Assembly: GCA_051453625.1 (NCBI GenBank)
Contig: JBOZIK010000001.1
Coordinates: 69,025,253 to 69,089,252, forward strand
Length of the DNA stretch: 64,000 nucleotides
Origin: Welwitschia mirabilis
Lineage: Eukaryota > Gnetophyta > Gnetopsida > Welwitschiales
Direction of reading: 5' to 3'
Below are positions 1 to 11,929 of the stretch, piece after piece. The notes under the pieces are model-generated. The model was given only the letters and a program-made list of their open reading frames with translations. It was not told where the DNA came from and did no database searches. Each line of letters starts with the position of its first letter. Position 1 is the first letter of the stretch. A program made the translations under genes and the position numbers.

Positions 1-1573
1 TTCTTGCACAAGGGACAATTTTGCTGAGTATTAAATATCATCTTATGAAAATTACTATGTAGTCTTAGACTATGAATTATATGCCTTTTTTAAACTTAAA
101 GCATTTATGAATATACTTTATTTACCTATATGAAAAGTTAATATCATGTCATAGTATTACAAAAGATCTTCCTATCTTCTTTGCCTCAGATTTAGGTTAG
201 ATTAGATATGAATATATTTTAAACTCTTATGATCTATCTAGATCTTTACATGTTATTCATAAAGGTAATGCATCTAAATTTTTAGTCCATAAATTACTAT
301 AGCTAATTATAGATCATGAATAGGATAGATTTTTTAATATTATTTTAATGTTCTAAAGGAATAATAAATAACCTTACCATCTTGCATTAAAACTGCCCCT
401 ATTTCTTCTCATGATGCATCAACATATACTATATTATTCTTTTCTGGTTTTAACATCTTTAGGATAGGAGATAAGTAAGGGTTAATTTTAATGATTAAAA
501 ACCTTTTCCAGATTAACGAGTTCACATAAGTTAGTTATCTTTTCTTAATAGAAAGATTAAAGGAATAGTAATCTTGAAAAAAATGGCACCACACCTTCTA
601 TAATAACCTATAAAAATAAGAAAACTCCTTACTTCTATTATTAATTCTCATTTAGGCTAATCCCCTACTATCTCAAAGTTATCCTAATCTATGCTAACTC
701 CTTTCTCTTAGATTATGTAACTCAAAAATATAATTTTTAATAGCCAAAACTCATAGTTTTTAGGATTTGTATAAAAGTGATTTTTTTTAAATATATCCAA
801 AACTATTCTCAGATGCTACTCATTGGATTCCTTTATTAGAAAGTACACTAGTACATCATCAATATAAACTACTATAAATTCGTATTCTTTAAATATATTA
901 TTCATTACTGCCATAAATACTATTAGAGAATAAGTAAAACCAAAAGAAATAATCTTGAATTCAAAATGTTCATACCTAGTTCTAAAGGTAGTTTTGAAAA
1001 TATCCTCTTCTTTAATTTGAAGCTAGTAATACCTTGATTTAAGATCTATTTTGGAGAATTTTTTTCATATTCTAGCTGATCAAATAGATCTTTTATTTTT
1101 GATAAGGGATAATTGTTCTTGATCATTATCTATTTAAACATTCTATAATCTACATGAAGCCTTAGATCACTATTATTCTTTTTAATGAATAAGATTGATG
1201 CACCATAAGGAAATATGCCTAATCTAATTAAGTTCTTATCTATAAAGACCATTAACCAAGCTTTTCATTCTATTAACTCAAATAGAAACATCTTGTAAGG
1301 GGCTTTAAATATGGATTCTGCACTAGGTTCTAAAGGTATTTCATAATCATCTTCTCTACTGGGAAGGAATTTTATAACTCATCTAGAAACACATCCATAT
1401 ACTTCTATCCTACTAGAATTTCTAAAATTTTTAGCTGATATTATAATAAAAATACATATTTTACTCTGCCAAATGCATCTCTCTTTTGGCTTTCTTATTA
1501 GTTGGTTACCTTTAATTAGATTTAATATAATAAAACTAAGTTTAATTGGCAACTATATTATTTTATTTATAAC
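1..1573 (-). pseudogene. D pol: reverse transcriptase and RNase H remnant
   Basis: Reverse transcriptase copies element RNA into DNA; RNase H removes the RNA. On the minus strand one mostly continuous frame with scattered stops gives, in order: a PR-RT linker with YMDVFLDEL (near 1400), APYKMF, GASILFIKK (near 1200), LRLHVDYR, IKNNYPL, an intact YIDD box (852-866), HLRIVLDIFKKN, GYYRRCGAIF and LLRKD (near 550), then RNase H with DAS and IGAVLMQDGKV (near 380-420), YPIHDL and LRQRR followed by FHIGK (near 130). Motif order and spacing match plant gypsy pol. Stops at conserved Trp/Gln positions make it non-functional even though YIDD survives. It joins the protease relic at 10116-10330 once element B is removed. 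Confidence 0.88.
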
Positions 1574-2824
1574 TATTATAGTGTGAATTGATGCAATCTT
1601 TAAGTCCTTAAAAATTCCTATCAATTACAAATGCTTGTAGAAAAATAGGAACTAGTATAGATGGGAGTTAACCCAAATGTTATAATTCATTGAAGGGACT
1701 AGCCTAAAAGATAGAGAATTTATCTCATAAAGTATTTTTGGTATTTTTCCTTTAAGTAAATGAAAATGAAAAATAATGCAGAAATACAATGAAGGATGAA
1801 TGATGATGCAATGCTTATTGATGAAATGCAAATGCAATGAATCTATTTCACTACCAATCTTACTATTATCATGATCGACCTTATATCTTAGAGAAATTAG
1901 GAAAACTATTACTTAATCCTAACCAATATAAGCTATAAGAAACATCAAATAAAATATAGATAAATGCAACTATGAGAATGTAATATGAAATGAAATGCAA
2001 TATTTAAACTAATAGTGTCAATGTTAATGAAGGCTTCCCTTATGATCTAGATCAACTATGGAACTATCACTAAATGATGGTCAACTTAAATCATAAGGGA
2101 GACAAATACAATATAAGTACAGTAGTCTTTTATCAATTATGAATAAATTAAGCATTTATTTACAAAGTAGCATCATCTCAATGTAGGATAAAAAACTGTA
2201 ACACTAAGGAATACATCTTTCTATAGCTATGCATGGATCTCTTATCCTTTAATCTTTTATCACAAGACTTTTTGGTATAAAAGATAGTTCTAGAAGTAAG
2301 GACATGGGAATATTTATAGATTTACATTGAACATTCTAGAAGAAAACCCTAAAAGTGAGAGATGAAACTATAGCCACACACATGAGGTTCATGACACTAT
2401 TACAAATATAATTTAATTTGTTCATATAAGATAGTTATAATTCTACCTGTTAACTAGACGTTTACAAGGATGGCACCCATAATAGAAGATGACTCATTAG
2501 TTTTAAGCCCTACAGTTAGCCTTGTAGCCTTAGTCCATATAACATCACTATTTTTCTAAATGTCATCTAGATGATGGAGGAAATGGTAGATTGCTTAAGC
2601 TCTTCAGCTAACACAAATTAGCCTTTTGGATCATTGATCTTCTCCTTAAAATGATATGTGCTAGAATCTTTCTAAAATAAGTCTAAATACACTAATAATT
2701 ATAAGTTTCCCTAATCATCCTATCAAATATTCATAATCATTAGAATTTCATGTAAACCTCTTTTAATGTCTTGCAAAAGTACTCAAAATATCATATCATA
2801 TATATACAATTTGGAATCAAAACA
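1574..2824 (-). repeat. B left LTR (3' LTR on the minus strand)
   Basis: About 1.25 kb, paired by eye with 8927-10115: both contain a run reading 'actagtatagatgggagttaacc', the string aaatgcaaatg and the same order of motifs. The outer end at 1574 reads TA where relatives have TG; the inner end at 2824 is ...aaaaca (TG on the minus strand), directly followed by the polypurine tract. The reverse complement matches the LTRs of A and C. Short reading frames inside it (for example 1652-1837) are incidental. Confidence 0.85.
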
Positions 2825-2841
2825 TAGACCCCCACTTAGCA
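2825..2841 (-). other. B polypurine tract
   Basis: Minus strand reads ttgctaagtgggggtcta immediately before the LTR start. The same gctaag...ggg..cta context precedes the 3' LTRs of A (27423-27434) and C (62100-62118). In LTR elements this tract primes plus-strand DNA synthesis, so it fixes B's orientation. Confidence 0.75.
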
Positions 2842-3955
2842 TTGTCAATTCCAATAAAGTAAGAAAACAACTACAAATTACAAGCCAAATTAACTAGGAC
2901 AAATAATAACTAGGGAAATATACATTGAGTTAAAAAATTGTTACCATGTAGGATTAAATATCAAAAATTGGTAAACTGATGTACTACCTTTACAAGATGT
3001 GCAATAGTGATTTCATCCAAATGACTATGGGGCTAACATACTTAATAAATCAGAATGAAAGTTAAATGCTTGCAAACATGATCATCAGAAAAATCAGAGT
3101 ACTGAAATATTTGTTATCCCCATACTTAAAACATTTGATACAATACAAGATAAAAATTGCATGTCATACACAAAAATTATCATAAGATATAACCACCATA
3201 ACTTAGAAAAATGATAATGTGTATGGTTAATTAAGGTATTAATAACTCAAAATGATGTATATAAATCAATCAAGGAGTTTTTAAGTGTAATATGCAATGG
3301 GTAAATACATCAAAAATAATCATGACATTACTTACCTTGTCCATGGTTTCTGAAGTTCCATGGATCACACTTATAAGAAGGTATTGTAATTACTTTCTTG
3401 TGGCCTACTAAACAATGTTCATAATGCATATCATACAAATAATATGAAATCATAACCAGATCAGTGAATCATACGTATGTATCGTGAAAGCTTAAAAAGA
3501 TCTTAATAATTAAAATTTTTGATCAATATTTCAAACTATTCTAGAAATATGTCTTACTATCCATCCTCACCCGCCCTCCTCCTTCTCCACCAACCATAAG
3601 TGAATTAATATGTCTGATATTGCAATAAAATAAGAAGAAGCTATTATCATCTAAATCATCATCTGGATGATAGATGTGAAATGATGATTAGAATAAAAAG
3701 ATTTGGAAAAATAGTGAAGTCCAAGTAGAGTCAAATAATTAATGATAGTAATAGTAAGATCTTGAAAAGTGATTATGAAGTTCGAAAGATGGGTAAAAGC
3801 TAAGAATCATCATCAAAATAATCATGGTAAATGATTCAAAAGTGGAAGGAACTCTAGACAAGAGAAAAGATGAGGGCCATGATAATGCATTAAGTAGAGA
3901 GAAGTAATGCTTAAAAAGATCTTCAAATGTACTCAAACTTAATAGGCATGTAATA
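2842..3955. other. B interior, 3' non-coding part
   Basis: No recognisable reading frame, RNA gene or motif. It contains several copies of the imperfect palindrome catctggatgat (around 3650-3672) and a short C-rich patch near 3569-3592. Position between the conserved block and the 3' LTR suggests the 3' untranslated part of B. Confidence 0.5.
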
Positions 3956-3956
3956 G

Positions 3957-4520
3957 TAGCAAGTGGATGAGAGAAATTAAAAATATGCTTTAAAATTAGT
4001 CTCTATTAATAATAAAACTTGGTCTTCTAAACTTAGTGATGTCCTTTGGGATTACCATACTATTTGAAAAAACTCTCTAGGTCTCTACTTTAATCATAAA
4101 AATATATCTTCTATTTTTTTAATTCCACACTTAATTTTATGACTTTTCCTAGAAAAACCATCATTTAATTTCTTTGGCACCTATTAGTCTTTTCTAATTT
4201 TAGATTCTATTTCTAATAAATACCTCCTTTGTCTTAGACTCTGCTTTTATCTTTATTGGCATTGAAAATTCTCATGATAGGAGATCAAAGGGCTATAGAT
4301 CCATGAACTAGATTTTATTAAGAATATTGGATATTTTTATAAGGCCTACACATTATTTATTATAATATTAGTATGTAATTACACTAACTTAATTTAATAT
4401 AGTCTTATACCTTTATGTTGATATTTAGGCCTAACTTGTTCAGTTGACATTTTTATTTTTCTACAACATTTCAAAGTCTTATCATACATGAAGTTGTTTA
4501 GATGAGTCTTAGGATTACCA
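3957..4520 (+). pseudogene. Scrambled fragments of an A/C-type element in reverse orientation inside B
   Basis: Three plus-strand fragments lie side by side. 3957-4080 matches the integrase of C (51990-52110), including REIKNM and the stretch encoding TWSSKL in relatives. 4150-4320 matches the middle of the A-type LTR (compare 12740-12860 and 27900-28030). 4410-4520 matches A's 3' interior (24740-24850). In an intact element these parts are kilobases apart and in a different order, so this is a rearranged or template-switched remnant. It runs opposite to B. Confidence 0.65.
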
Positions 4521-4629
4521 TGAAGAAGTAATACGCTCAAAGAGATTTTTGAGGATCAAACTTTACTCCTAATAACATAGACCTAACATATAATGAATTA
4601 TAACTGCACTAAAATTTTCAATTCTTTCC

Positions 4630-4735
4630 TCTTATGAGATGGCTTGGTTCTTTGATAATGGTTGTTCCCATCATGTGACTAATCAAAGAGATGTGTTTAA
4701 AAGCTTTTTGGAAAATCCAACAAAATAGCTAAAGA
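4630..4735 (+). pseudogene. Copia protease active-site fragment
   Basis: About 35 codons in one open plus-strand frame read as the start of a copia aspartic protease: MAWFFDNGCSHHVTNQRDVF. Copia proteases carry W-[YF]-[LF]-D-S-G-[CA]-[ST]-x-H-[MV]-T; here the Ser after the catalytic Asp is Asn. I see no further copia domains on either side, so it is a short insertion or captured piece. Its host region is otherwise B interior. Confidence 0.6.
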
Positions 4736-4959
4736 AAACAAAATAAAAATGAACAACTAGGAACATAAAGAAGATTGCTTATTTGCCCTTATGGATTAAA
4801 ACCACAATGAAAATAAAAAGTTAGCAAGAAAACTAGTAAATGATCAAGTCTTAAATATTATGTTGAAAAGGTATAGAAATGACTTTGAAATATTAAATTA
4901 AATAATTAATAAAAATAAAATAAAAATAGATAATTAGAAACATGAAGAAGATTGTTTAC

Positions 4960-5470
4960 CTATCGAAAATTCTACCTTAGTAAAGCCCCTTAGAAGAAAT
5001 CATAATATCACCTGATTAATGATTTATGACATGATGTAAAAACTTTATAAAGTACCATTCCAATAGGTAATGACTTTGACGATGCCAAGTAGATCTAATA
5101 TTCTCAATTAATAAATGATAAGATCAAAAGATACTTAGAAATGAATTCACCTAGTCACACCCTAAAAGAACACTAGAATCCAAAAAATTGAAATGATTAT
5201 GTAAGAGTACTATATAAACAATAAGTCTAGGAAACAAGTAATACCTCTGATGACACTAAGGACATCATTGATCCTATAGCCTTTAAGTGATAAGTATTTT
5301 TCCATAATAAGGGGAATGCAACTGCTATTAGAGGAGTAAGAATCTATGAAGCATGGCCAACTAACCCTTTAGTGGAGTTCCCATAGCTTCCAATACTATT
5401 CCTCTTAGGAAAATTTACCTTGATATGGTATGACACCATGAAGATCATGTTTTTAGCTTAAATATAGAAG
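4960..5470 (-). other. Conserved non-coding block, B copy
   Basis: Minus strand aligns by eye with 23830-24330 in A and 60215-60760 in C. Shared anchors in order are aagctatgg.aactccact, ttggccatgct, ttactcctctaata, ctcatcatgg-like strings, ggctat.ggatc.atgatgtcc and gaattcatttctaa. All frames are broken in all three copies. It lies downstream of pol in A and C, so it is probably a structural or regulatory part of the transcript, or the remains of a very old gene. Confidence 0.7.
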
Positions 5471-5578
5471 ATTATGGTCCTTATTTATTTTTTTTCTTTT
5501 TGTTCTTTCTTTCTTTTTCTTTTTTATTTTTTTTAAAAGAGAAGTAAAGCCCACATAACCAAGTAATTTTAAGGATAA

Positions 5579-6111
5579 NNNNNNNNNNNNNNNNNNNNNN
5601 NNNNNNNNNNNNNNNNNNNNNNNNNNNNNNNNNNNNNNNNNNNNNNNNNNNNNNNNNNNNNNNNNNNNNNNNNNNNNNNNNNNNNNNNNNNNNNNNNNNN
5701 NNNNNNNNNNNNNNNNNNNNNNNNNNNNNNNNNNNNNNNNNNNNNNNNNNNNNNNNNNNNNNNNNNNNNNNNNNNNNNNNNNNNNNNNNNNNNNNNNNNN
5801 NNNNNNNNNNNNNNNNNNNNNNNNNNNNNNNNNNNNNNNNNNNNNNNNNNNNNNNNNNNNNNNNNNNNNNNNNNNNNNNNNNNNNNNNNNNNNNNNNNNN
5901 NNNNNNNNNNNNNNNNNNNNNNNNNNNNNNNNNNNNNNNNNNNNNNNNNNNNNNNNNNNNNNNNNNNNNNNNNNNNNNNNNNNNNNNNNNNNNNNNNNNN
6001 NNNNNNNNNNNNNNNNNNNNNNNNNNNNNNNNNNNNNNNNNNNNNNNNNNNNNNNNNNNNNNNNNNNNNNNNNNNNNNNNNNNNNNNNNNNNNNNNNNNN
6101 NNNNNNNNNNN
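5579..6111. other. Assembly gap (533 N)
   Basis: Run of N inside B. The 17 bases before it (5562-5578, agtaattttaaggataa) are repeated exactly just after it (6112-6128), so the gap may hide an unmerged overlap. The 243-codon frame that spans it is an artefact. Confidence 0.95.
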
Positions 6112-6128
6112 AGTAATTTTAAGGATAA

Positions 6129-7119
6129 GGATGAAGTAATGAGATGAAATACAAGAGAGGAAATACTTAAATAACTAAGACTCACATCATTAAGAGAGAA
6201 CAAAAGAACCAAGGAATCTTTTTTTTTAAATTAAGTTCATAGACATATGAGTGTTTAAGGTTGGGTGAATCTACTCTTATCACTTTAAAATATCCAAGTA
6301 AAAGATTTACTGGATGGTAACTTCAAAAAGTAATATATAAGTTAAGTTAAAGATGTTTAAGTAATAACATGATATCCACTAAAGGATTCGGTTAAGAATT
6401 ATTCAAACAATGGCAAGAGGACTTATAACAAAAGTGCTTCTATCATGTTTAAGTTTCGATTGATAAGTGGTTCATATGTTTTTAACCTTTATACATTAAC
6501 TTTTAAAATTTTCAAGTATTTGTATTAGAGATTTTAACTAATACATTAGAATGTACATTTTATAAAAGATAAGGGTCTAACCATTTAGAGGTTAATTTGT
6601 TGTGTAAACAATGCTCTCAGATATTGTGCCTTTTTTAGAAAAATAATGGTTAAACCAGATAGAAACCAATTGATAAAAATAAAAGGTATATAACCATTTT
6701 AAAGTAAAATAAATTGGAGGAAAAGAAAGTAATAAAATAAAATCTTAATAGCACAAATTTCAAAATCCAAATAAGAGATGAAGAAGTAATAAAATTTTAT
6801 TAACAATGAAGCTTATTAGATCATTGTAAAACATGAGTGTCATTACTTAATTCATTCAAGGTAATATTGAAAGAGTTGATTCAAGAAATTTTAGAAGGCT
6901 TTTTAGAATTTTTATGAGGTTAAAAATCTTCTTAACATTTAATTCTAAGCATATATTATTATCAAAAAGATGAGGTTTACCCCAATTTAAAGTTTCAAGA
7001 TATCCCAAGTTATACTTTTAAAAACAGTAATCATCAAGGGCACAAGGTAAAGTGGACTTTGTAAAAGAGGAAAGGATGTTACTTTGAGTATCACATCATA
7101 TTTTAAGAGGAAGATATTA
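6129..7119. other. B interior, no recognised feature
   Basis: AT-rich, stops in all frames, nothing recognised on either strand. In B's orientation it is downstream of the acidic reading frame. Confidence 0.4.
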
Positions 7120-8330
7120 AGAGTATTAGGACTAAATTCTTTATGTATTTCTAAAAGTAAAGAAAAAGGATTTGGATTTGCAAATTACATAAGGGTTCAA
7201 ATGAAAGAGATGAAGAAATGTTACCATTATCAAGATCACATAGTAATATGGAGGCAGAAGTAGAAGAAAGTATATGATTTGGATTTTGACATGAAAGCAT
7301 AGGTGGAAGGGATGGAAAAATAGGAGTAAAATGAACAAGTCTATCCTCTATGAAGTTTGACTAAATCTCTATAAGTCATTGATTCTGTTCCTTTTCTTCA
7401 TTTCTATCCTCATCATTACTTTGTGGAATTGTTTCTTCACTTTCTTCATTATTGTTTTTGATTTAATCTTCATTTCCTTGTTGAGTATCTCTTTGACTCT
7501 CCAAGTTGTTAGATTCATCAAAAAGGTCATCCAAAGAAATGTAAGCATCATCTTCATCATAAATAAAAAATTTATAGATTCTTCATAAAATGATTCCTCT
7601 ATTTCATCTAGATTTTCTAGTAGTAAATGGATTCTATGGATATAATCTAATATCTTAATGTCATCATGTGATGAATAATCATCCTCATACTTAGTGTTGA
7701 AAAATTAAGTTGAGTCATTTTTTTTTTCCTCTCCTAATGAGTGGAATGTTGAAGTTTGATCTAAAATCTCATCTTCTATTTGAAAGAAAGAATCATTATC
7801 ATTTGTTTCTAAGTTCTCCTCATTTTTCTCAACGTAAGATGTAGTAGAATGAGTAGGATAAGTTTGAGAATTTTGTGTTGTAAAAGAATATTAATTTTGT
7901 AAAATTATTTGTTTAAAGGATCCCAGTCAAATTTTATAGATTATTATTTTGATTTTCTAAATTTTCTTACATCTTCTTCATATTTTCTATCATTTCTTTC
8001 ATTGAGTCATTTTATTCTTCATAATAATTCATGGAAGATGGATCTTCTTCATAGTACTTCATGGGATTGGTTGGAATTTACTATAATAATTATAAAATAT
8101 TTTTCTAAATAAGTAGAATCCCTAAAATGTTGAAAATATTCATTAATATTTCTATCTAAATCTTGAAAAGAAGAGGGGAAAAAATAAGGGGTTTAAAAAG
8201 AGGAAGGGATGCAATTCATACTCTTAACATCATTTGGTATTGTCCATTCTCTTTCTGCAAAAATTTCTTGAAATGTTATTCTATCATTTTCCATAGAAAT
8301 CCTCAAGTTTATCCTTCTTTCAAAAATAAT
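7120..8330 (-). pseudogene. B: broken acidic reading frame of unknown function
   Basis: I do not recognise the family. On the minus strand a likely start near 8297 opens MENDRITFQEIFAEREWTIP and continues through a few stops and frame changes: DLDRNINEYFQHF, then a strongly acidic part (EKNEENLETND, QIEDEILDQ, KYEDDYSSHDD, LLLENLDEIEESFYEE), then DLFDESNNLESQRD and EESEETIPQSNDED near 7400-7560, ending with a Pro/Ser-rich piece. The amino-acid character persists across frame shifts, which suggests a real decayed gene rather than chance. It occupies the position where gag would lie in A or C but shows no gag motif or zinc knuckle. The open stretches at 7379-7588 (plus) and 7369-7560 (minus) overlap it and are not independent genes. 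Confidence 0.45.
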
Positions 8331-8334
8331 TTAT

Positions 8335-8906
8335 TAAAGAATCCTTTTGTCACTTATCATTAACATAAATAAGGATTAAATAAGAAAAATTAATCAAAGA
8401 TGATAAGTAAGATAAGTATAATGTGATGATCAAGTTCTGCTTCCTTTGATGTTTTTTTAATTAGAATTGTTTGAATTCTTATCACTTAAAAGATACATAA
8501 TGTCCATTGTCTTATTAGTAATATAGACAATATGGGATGACCAATAGTTATTTTGTAGAAATCGAAAAAAATGAATTGTAAAAAGATTAGAAACAAAGAT
8601 AACATGGAAAATTGTCTGCTTAGTAGTCTAGATGATAAAAAGCATGACATTGACTTTATTACACTATCAAAAAATAAAAATATTTTTGTAGAAAAATAGA
8701 AAGAAACAAAAATTATAAACTATCATCTATAATGTCATCTAAATAATATAGAGAATGATAGGACTTATTTAACACTACTAAAATGAAAATTATGAAAGAT
8801 AATCCTATGGAATCTATAGTAAAAATATATTTTTATTCAGATTAATAACTTAAATTGAAATTCAAGGTACTTATCTAGATAGTGATAATCCTTCAACTCA
8901 TTATGA
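8335..8906. other. B leader, non-coding
   Basis: Between B's primer site and the acidic frame. The stretch 8855-8906 (ggtacttatctagatagtgataa) matches the leader of C just past its primer site (46675-46695, inverted), confirming it as 5' untranslated leader. Nothing else recognised. Confidence 0.5.
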
Positions 8907-8926
8907 CCTTCATCAGTAATGGTGTT
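8907..8926 (-). other. B primer-binding site
   Basis: Plus strand ccttcatcagtaatggtgtt; its complement aligns with the primer sites of A (13526-13546) and C (46628-46651), all of which look like AT-shifted versions of the Athila-type site complementary to a tRNA-Asp 3' end. It abuts the inner edge of the right LTR. Confidence 0.6.
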
Positions 8927-10115
8927 AAATCCCATTAATCACAAATACTTGTAGAAAAACGCATACTAGTATAGATGGGAGTTAACCTTAATATTATAAT
9001 CTATTAAAGGCACTAGGCTAGAACTTAGAGAATTGATTTAACAAAGTATTTTTGGTTTTTTTAATTAGATGAAAAATGAAAAACAATGTAAAAATACAAG
9101 GCAACATGAATGATTATGAAATGCTTATGAATGAAATGCAAATGTAATGAATCTATTTGACTACCAATATTTTTATTACCAAGGTTAGCCCTTATAACTT
9201 AAATTAATTAGGAAAACTATTTCTTAATTATAACCAAAATAAGCTATAAGTCATATCAAATAGAACATAGATAAATGCAACTATGAAAATGTAATATGAA
9301 ATGAAATTTGAGATCTAAATTAATAGTATCAACTTAACAAAGGATACCATTATGTTTTAAATTAATTATGAAATTGTCATTGAATCATAATCAACTTAAA
9401 TCATAAGGAGATGCATACAGTAGAACTAAAGCAGTATTTTATTAATCATGAATGAGTCAAGCATCTACTTTAAAATGCAATAGCAACTCGATGAAGGATA
9501 CATCACCCAATACAAAGGAAGACTTATCTTTATAGCTATAGATATATCTCTTCTTCTTTAATCTCCCATCACAAGACTTTCTAGTATAAAAGATGGTTTT
9601 GCAATAAGGACAAAGGAGTATTTATAATTTTACATTAAATATTCTAAAATAAAAACCTTAAAAATCAGAGATAAATCCCTAATTATCCACACAAGGTACA
9701 TGACATCATTACAAAGATAATTCAATTTATTCATACAAAATAGTTGTCATCCTGCCTGTCATCCAAATGATTAAAGGAATAACACCCATAATAAAAGATG
9801 ACTCATTAGTTTTTAGCTCTGTAATTAGCCCCATAGCCTTAGTTCATGTTACATCATTTGGATGATGGAGAAGACAACATACTTATTAAGCTCTCTAGCT
9901 AATATGATTTAGCCTACTAGACCATTGGTCTTACCCTTAAAATTTTACTTATAGAAATCTTCTTGAAATGCATCCAATTATACTAAGAATTGTATGTTTT
10001 CATGATTATTCCATCAACTCTCTATAATCATTAGAACTCCATCTATACCTGTCTAAATGTCCTTCTAAAATACTTAAAATACCTCATTAAATAAATACAA
10101 TTTGACATTGTAACA
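8927..10115 (-). repeat. B right LTR (5' LTR on the minus strand)
   Basis: Partner of 1574-2824. It ends ...ttgtaaca at 10115, i.e. TG on the minus strand, followed by ttaac. The inner edge lacks ~20-30 bases present in the other LTR. Two palindromic gtcat-type motifs (9758-9772 and 9851-9867) lie within it. Confidence 0.82.
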
Positions 10116-10330
10116 TTAACCTTATTCTCCTATAGAAAATTCATGCCTAGAATAATATCAAAGAAATCTAAATCCTAGAATTAGAAGTAATATATAAAAT
10201 GCTTGATTACTAATATATAATTTACACATAAGAGTTTCACCAAGAGGTTTAATTTTACTCCCATCTAAAAGTTTTACTACTAATTACTTCCTATTCTTAA
10301 TTATAAGGAATAATCTTTTCAATACTAAAA
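10116..10330 (-). pseudogene. D pol: end of aspartic protease domain
   Basis: Minus strand reads LDGSKIKPLGETLMCKLYI, then DFFDIILGMNFL immediately before the B insertion. This is the C-terminal part of a gypsy aspartic protease, where the family motif is FDVILGMDWL; the second Asp has become Asn. The frame resumes at 1573 after B with an LPIKLSF-like stretch and leads to the RT. The catalytic D-S/T-G motif would lie to the right and I could not find it intact. Confidence 0.7.
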
Positions 10331-10399
10331 ATAAAATAAAGAAGTATAATTTTCCTAGATCTTATAAAATTCTTACAATAAACTCTAGAAGTGTACTTG

Positions 10400-11480
10400 A
10401 ATTTTCTAGTATTACTAAGGTTGGTTTCCTTTACTAGAAATTAATGCATATAATTTCTTGAGATTTCTTTATGCCTCTTTTCTTTTGTTTCCTTAAAGAT
10501 AGTTTGTGACTATATAATAACCTTCATAATTATAACATCCTATTCTTATAAAATTTTTAGCTAAATTTCCTAATAAAGATTTAAATTTTATATAGCTTAA
10601 AAGTTTTACCCTTTCTTGGAAATGATGGAACTTCATGACATTAGATGCAACCATCTCAAATCAATTAAAGTTTATAGTTGGTGCTAGTTACTTGAATATT
10701 GGCCTTTTTATGAATTATTGTATTAAAGTGTATTTTTGCTTTTCTTATAGTTATTGCCTCTAATTAATGATTATTTACTAAGTATGACCTTCTCTATAGC
10801 TTTCATTTGAAATGCTAAGATGAAAAATCTTGACTTGAATTTGAATCACAAGATGTAATTCTATTACTAATTTACTTACTTTTACTACCTTACTTTTAGC
10901 TATCTATAGGACATATCTTAGTAGCTTTAGGAATTTGTTTTTATATTGGATCATTACCATGAAGTCTTACTTCAGGCTATAGAATTCTTCTACCTTTGTA
11001 ATTTTATAGAATTTTGATATGTATTAGGCTTAGAATCTAGTCTTAAAAATTTTTCAAGATAGTTGATTTGGAAATTATGGTTTTGTCTTTTCTACTTCTC
11101 ATCATAGAGGTCTTGTCTTTTCTACTTCTCACTATAGAGCTATACCCTTCTTTAATTGATAAGTTAATAATGTAGCCTTATACTCTAAAGTAAATTTGCA
11201 TAGCTCTAATGCACTTGATATGGATACTAATAATGCTTTATTTTTAATCACATTGTTTGAGTTCTTAAATACTAAAGGGTTTGATCGTTCAAATTGCATC
11301 ATCATCTTTCTAGATACTTTTACATCATTTCAACCATTATTTCTATTGTATAGTTCATATAGTAAGCTATTTACTACATTAGCTAGTGATCTAACTAGAG
11401 TAAGAGGAATTACTTATATTCTAAAAGCCATTGGTTAGATCTTACAAGGTCTTAAATTCTACTCTTAATAAGTAAATTTA
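10400..11480 (-). pseudogene. D gag remnant
   Basis: Gag forms the particle that packages element RNA. On the minus strand, downstream of the primer site, FERSNPLVFKNS and then SISSALELCKFTLEYKA and TYQLKKGIALYSE (11130-11330) follow the Retrotrans_gag pattern (W-L-x2-I-E-x2-F-x2-L-x-C...E-K-V-x2-A-x-Y-x-L-x-G-x-A). Near 10508-10540 the relic CYNYEGYYIVTNY looks like a CCHC zinc knuckle in which two Cys and the His have become Tyr. A 30 bp direct duplication lies at 11084-11143. Many stops and shifts; not functional. The 80-codon plus-strand frame at 11196-11438 is its shadow. Confidence 0.68.
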
Positions 11481-11489
11481 TTAACATAA

Positions 11490-11505
11490 GGCTCTAATAC
11501 CAAAA
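11490..11505 (-). other. D primer-binding site (tRNA-Met type)
   Basis: Plus strand ggctctaataccaaaa; minus strand reads ttttggtattagagcc, one C-to-T change from the TGGTATCAGAGCC site used by most plant Del/Tekay and copia elements. It directly adjoins the LTR end at 11506 and fixes D's direction. Confidence 0.85.
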
Positions 11506-11929
11506 TATCATAACCCTAAATCCTCACAAGATCTAATAAATTATTTTAGATTTTGACTAAATTAATTTTAATTAAAAATCTTGAGAAGATAATTTATCAT
11601 CATTTTATCATTACCTAATTATTTTTTAAGCATTTCACAAAGACTTAAATTATAAGATTATTAGTGATTACAATATTCCTTATTATTAAATTATTATTAG
11701 GCTTTGTAAAAACGTAAATATTAAGATTTATTTAAAAGAATTAATGATAAAGTAACTTCTTCATAAAAAATTAAATTTAGCTTAAAAATATTCTACTTAA
11801 ATTAATTTAATATATGAGATTACTTAATTAAGGAAATGCATCTCTCTAAGATCCACATTTACTCCTTAAAGCCATAGCTTATAAGAGCACTTATGGAAGT
11901 AAAGGAGGTGATGATTCCCTATTTTTAAT

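Larger units (their letters stand above)
1574..10115 (-). mobile_element. Element B: Athila-type LTR element without recognisable gag-pol
   Basis: Bounded by two related ~1.2 kb LTRs (1574-2824 and 8927-10115) that are inverted copies of the LTRs of elements A and C. On the minus strand the 5' LTR is the right one, followed by a primer site like that of A and C, and the polypurine tract abuts the left LTR. Flanks 1569-1573 (ataac) and 10116-10120 (ttaac) look like a target duplication with one change. The insertion separates D protease from D RT. The ~6.1 kb interior shows no Athila gag, RT or integrase in element orientation, but an acidic reading-frame relic (7120-8330) and the conserved non-coding block (4960-5470). 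It is probably a non-autonomous relative of A and C. A 533-base gap could hide more. Confidence 0.82.

Noticed and set aside
852-866. YIDD box considered as an endogenous pararetrovirus (Caulimoviridae)
   Set aside because: Protease-RT-RNase H order, a tRNA-Met site, an LTR and a gag with Retrotrans_gag pattern point to a Del/Tekay gypsy element; no movement protein or coat motif seen.
3739-3936. 65-codon minus frame with EDLFKHYFSLLNAL
   Set aside because: No homologous frame in related copies and no recognised motif; within B's 3' non-coding part.
11084-11143. 30 bp direct duplication considered as a regulatory repeat
   Set aside because: Only two copies inside D gag; a simple slippage duplication is enough.
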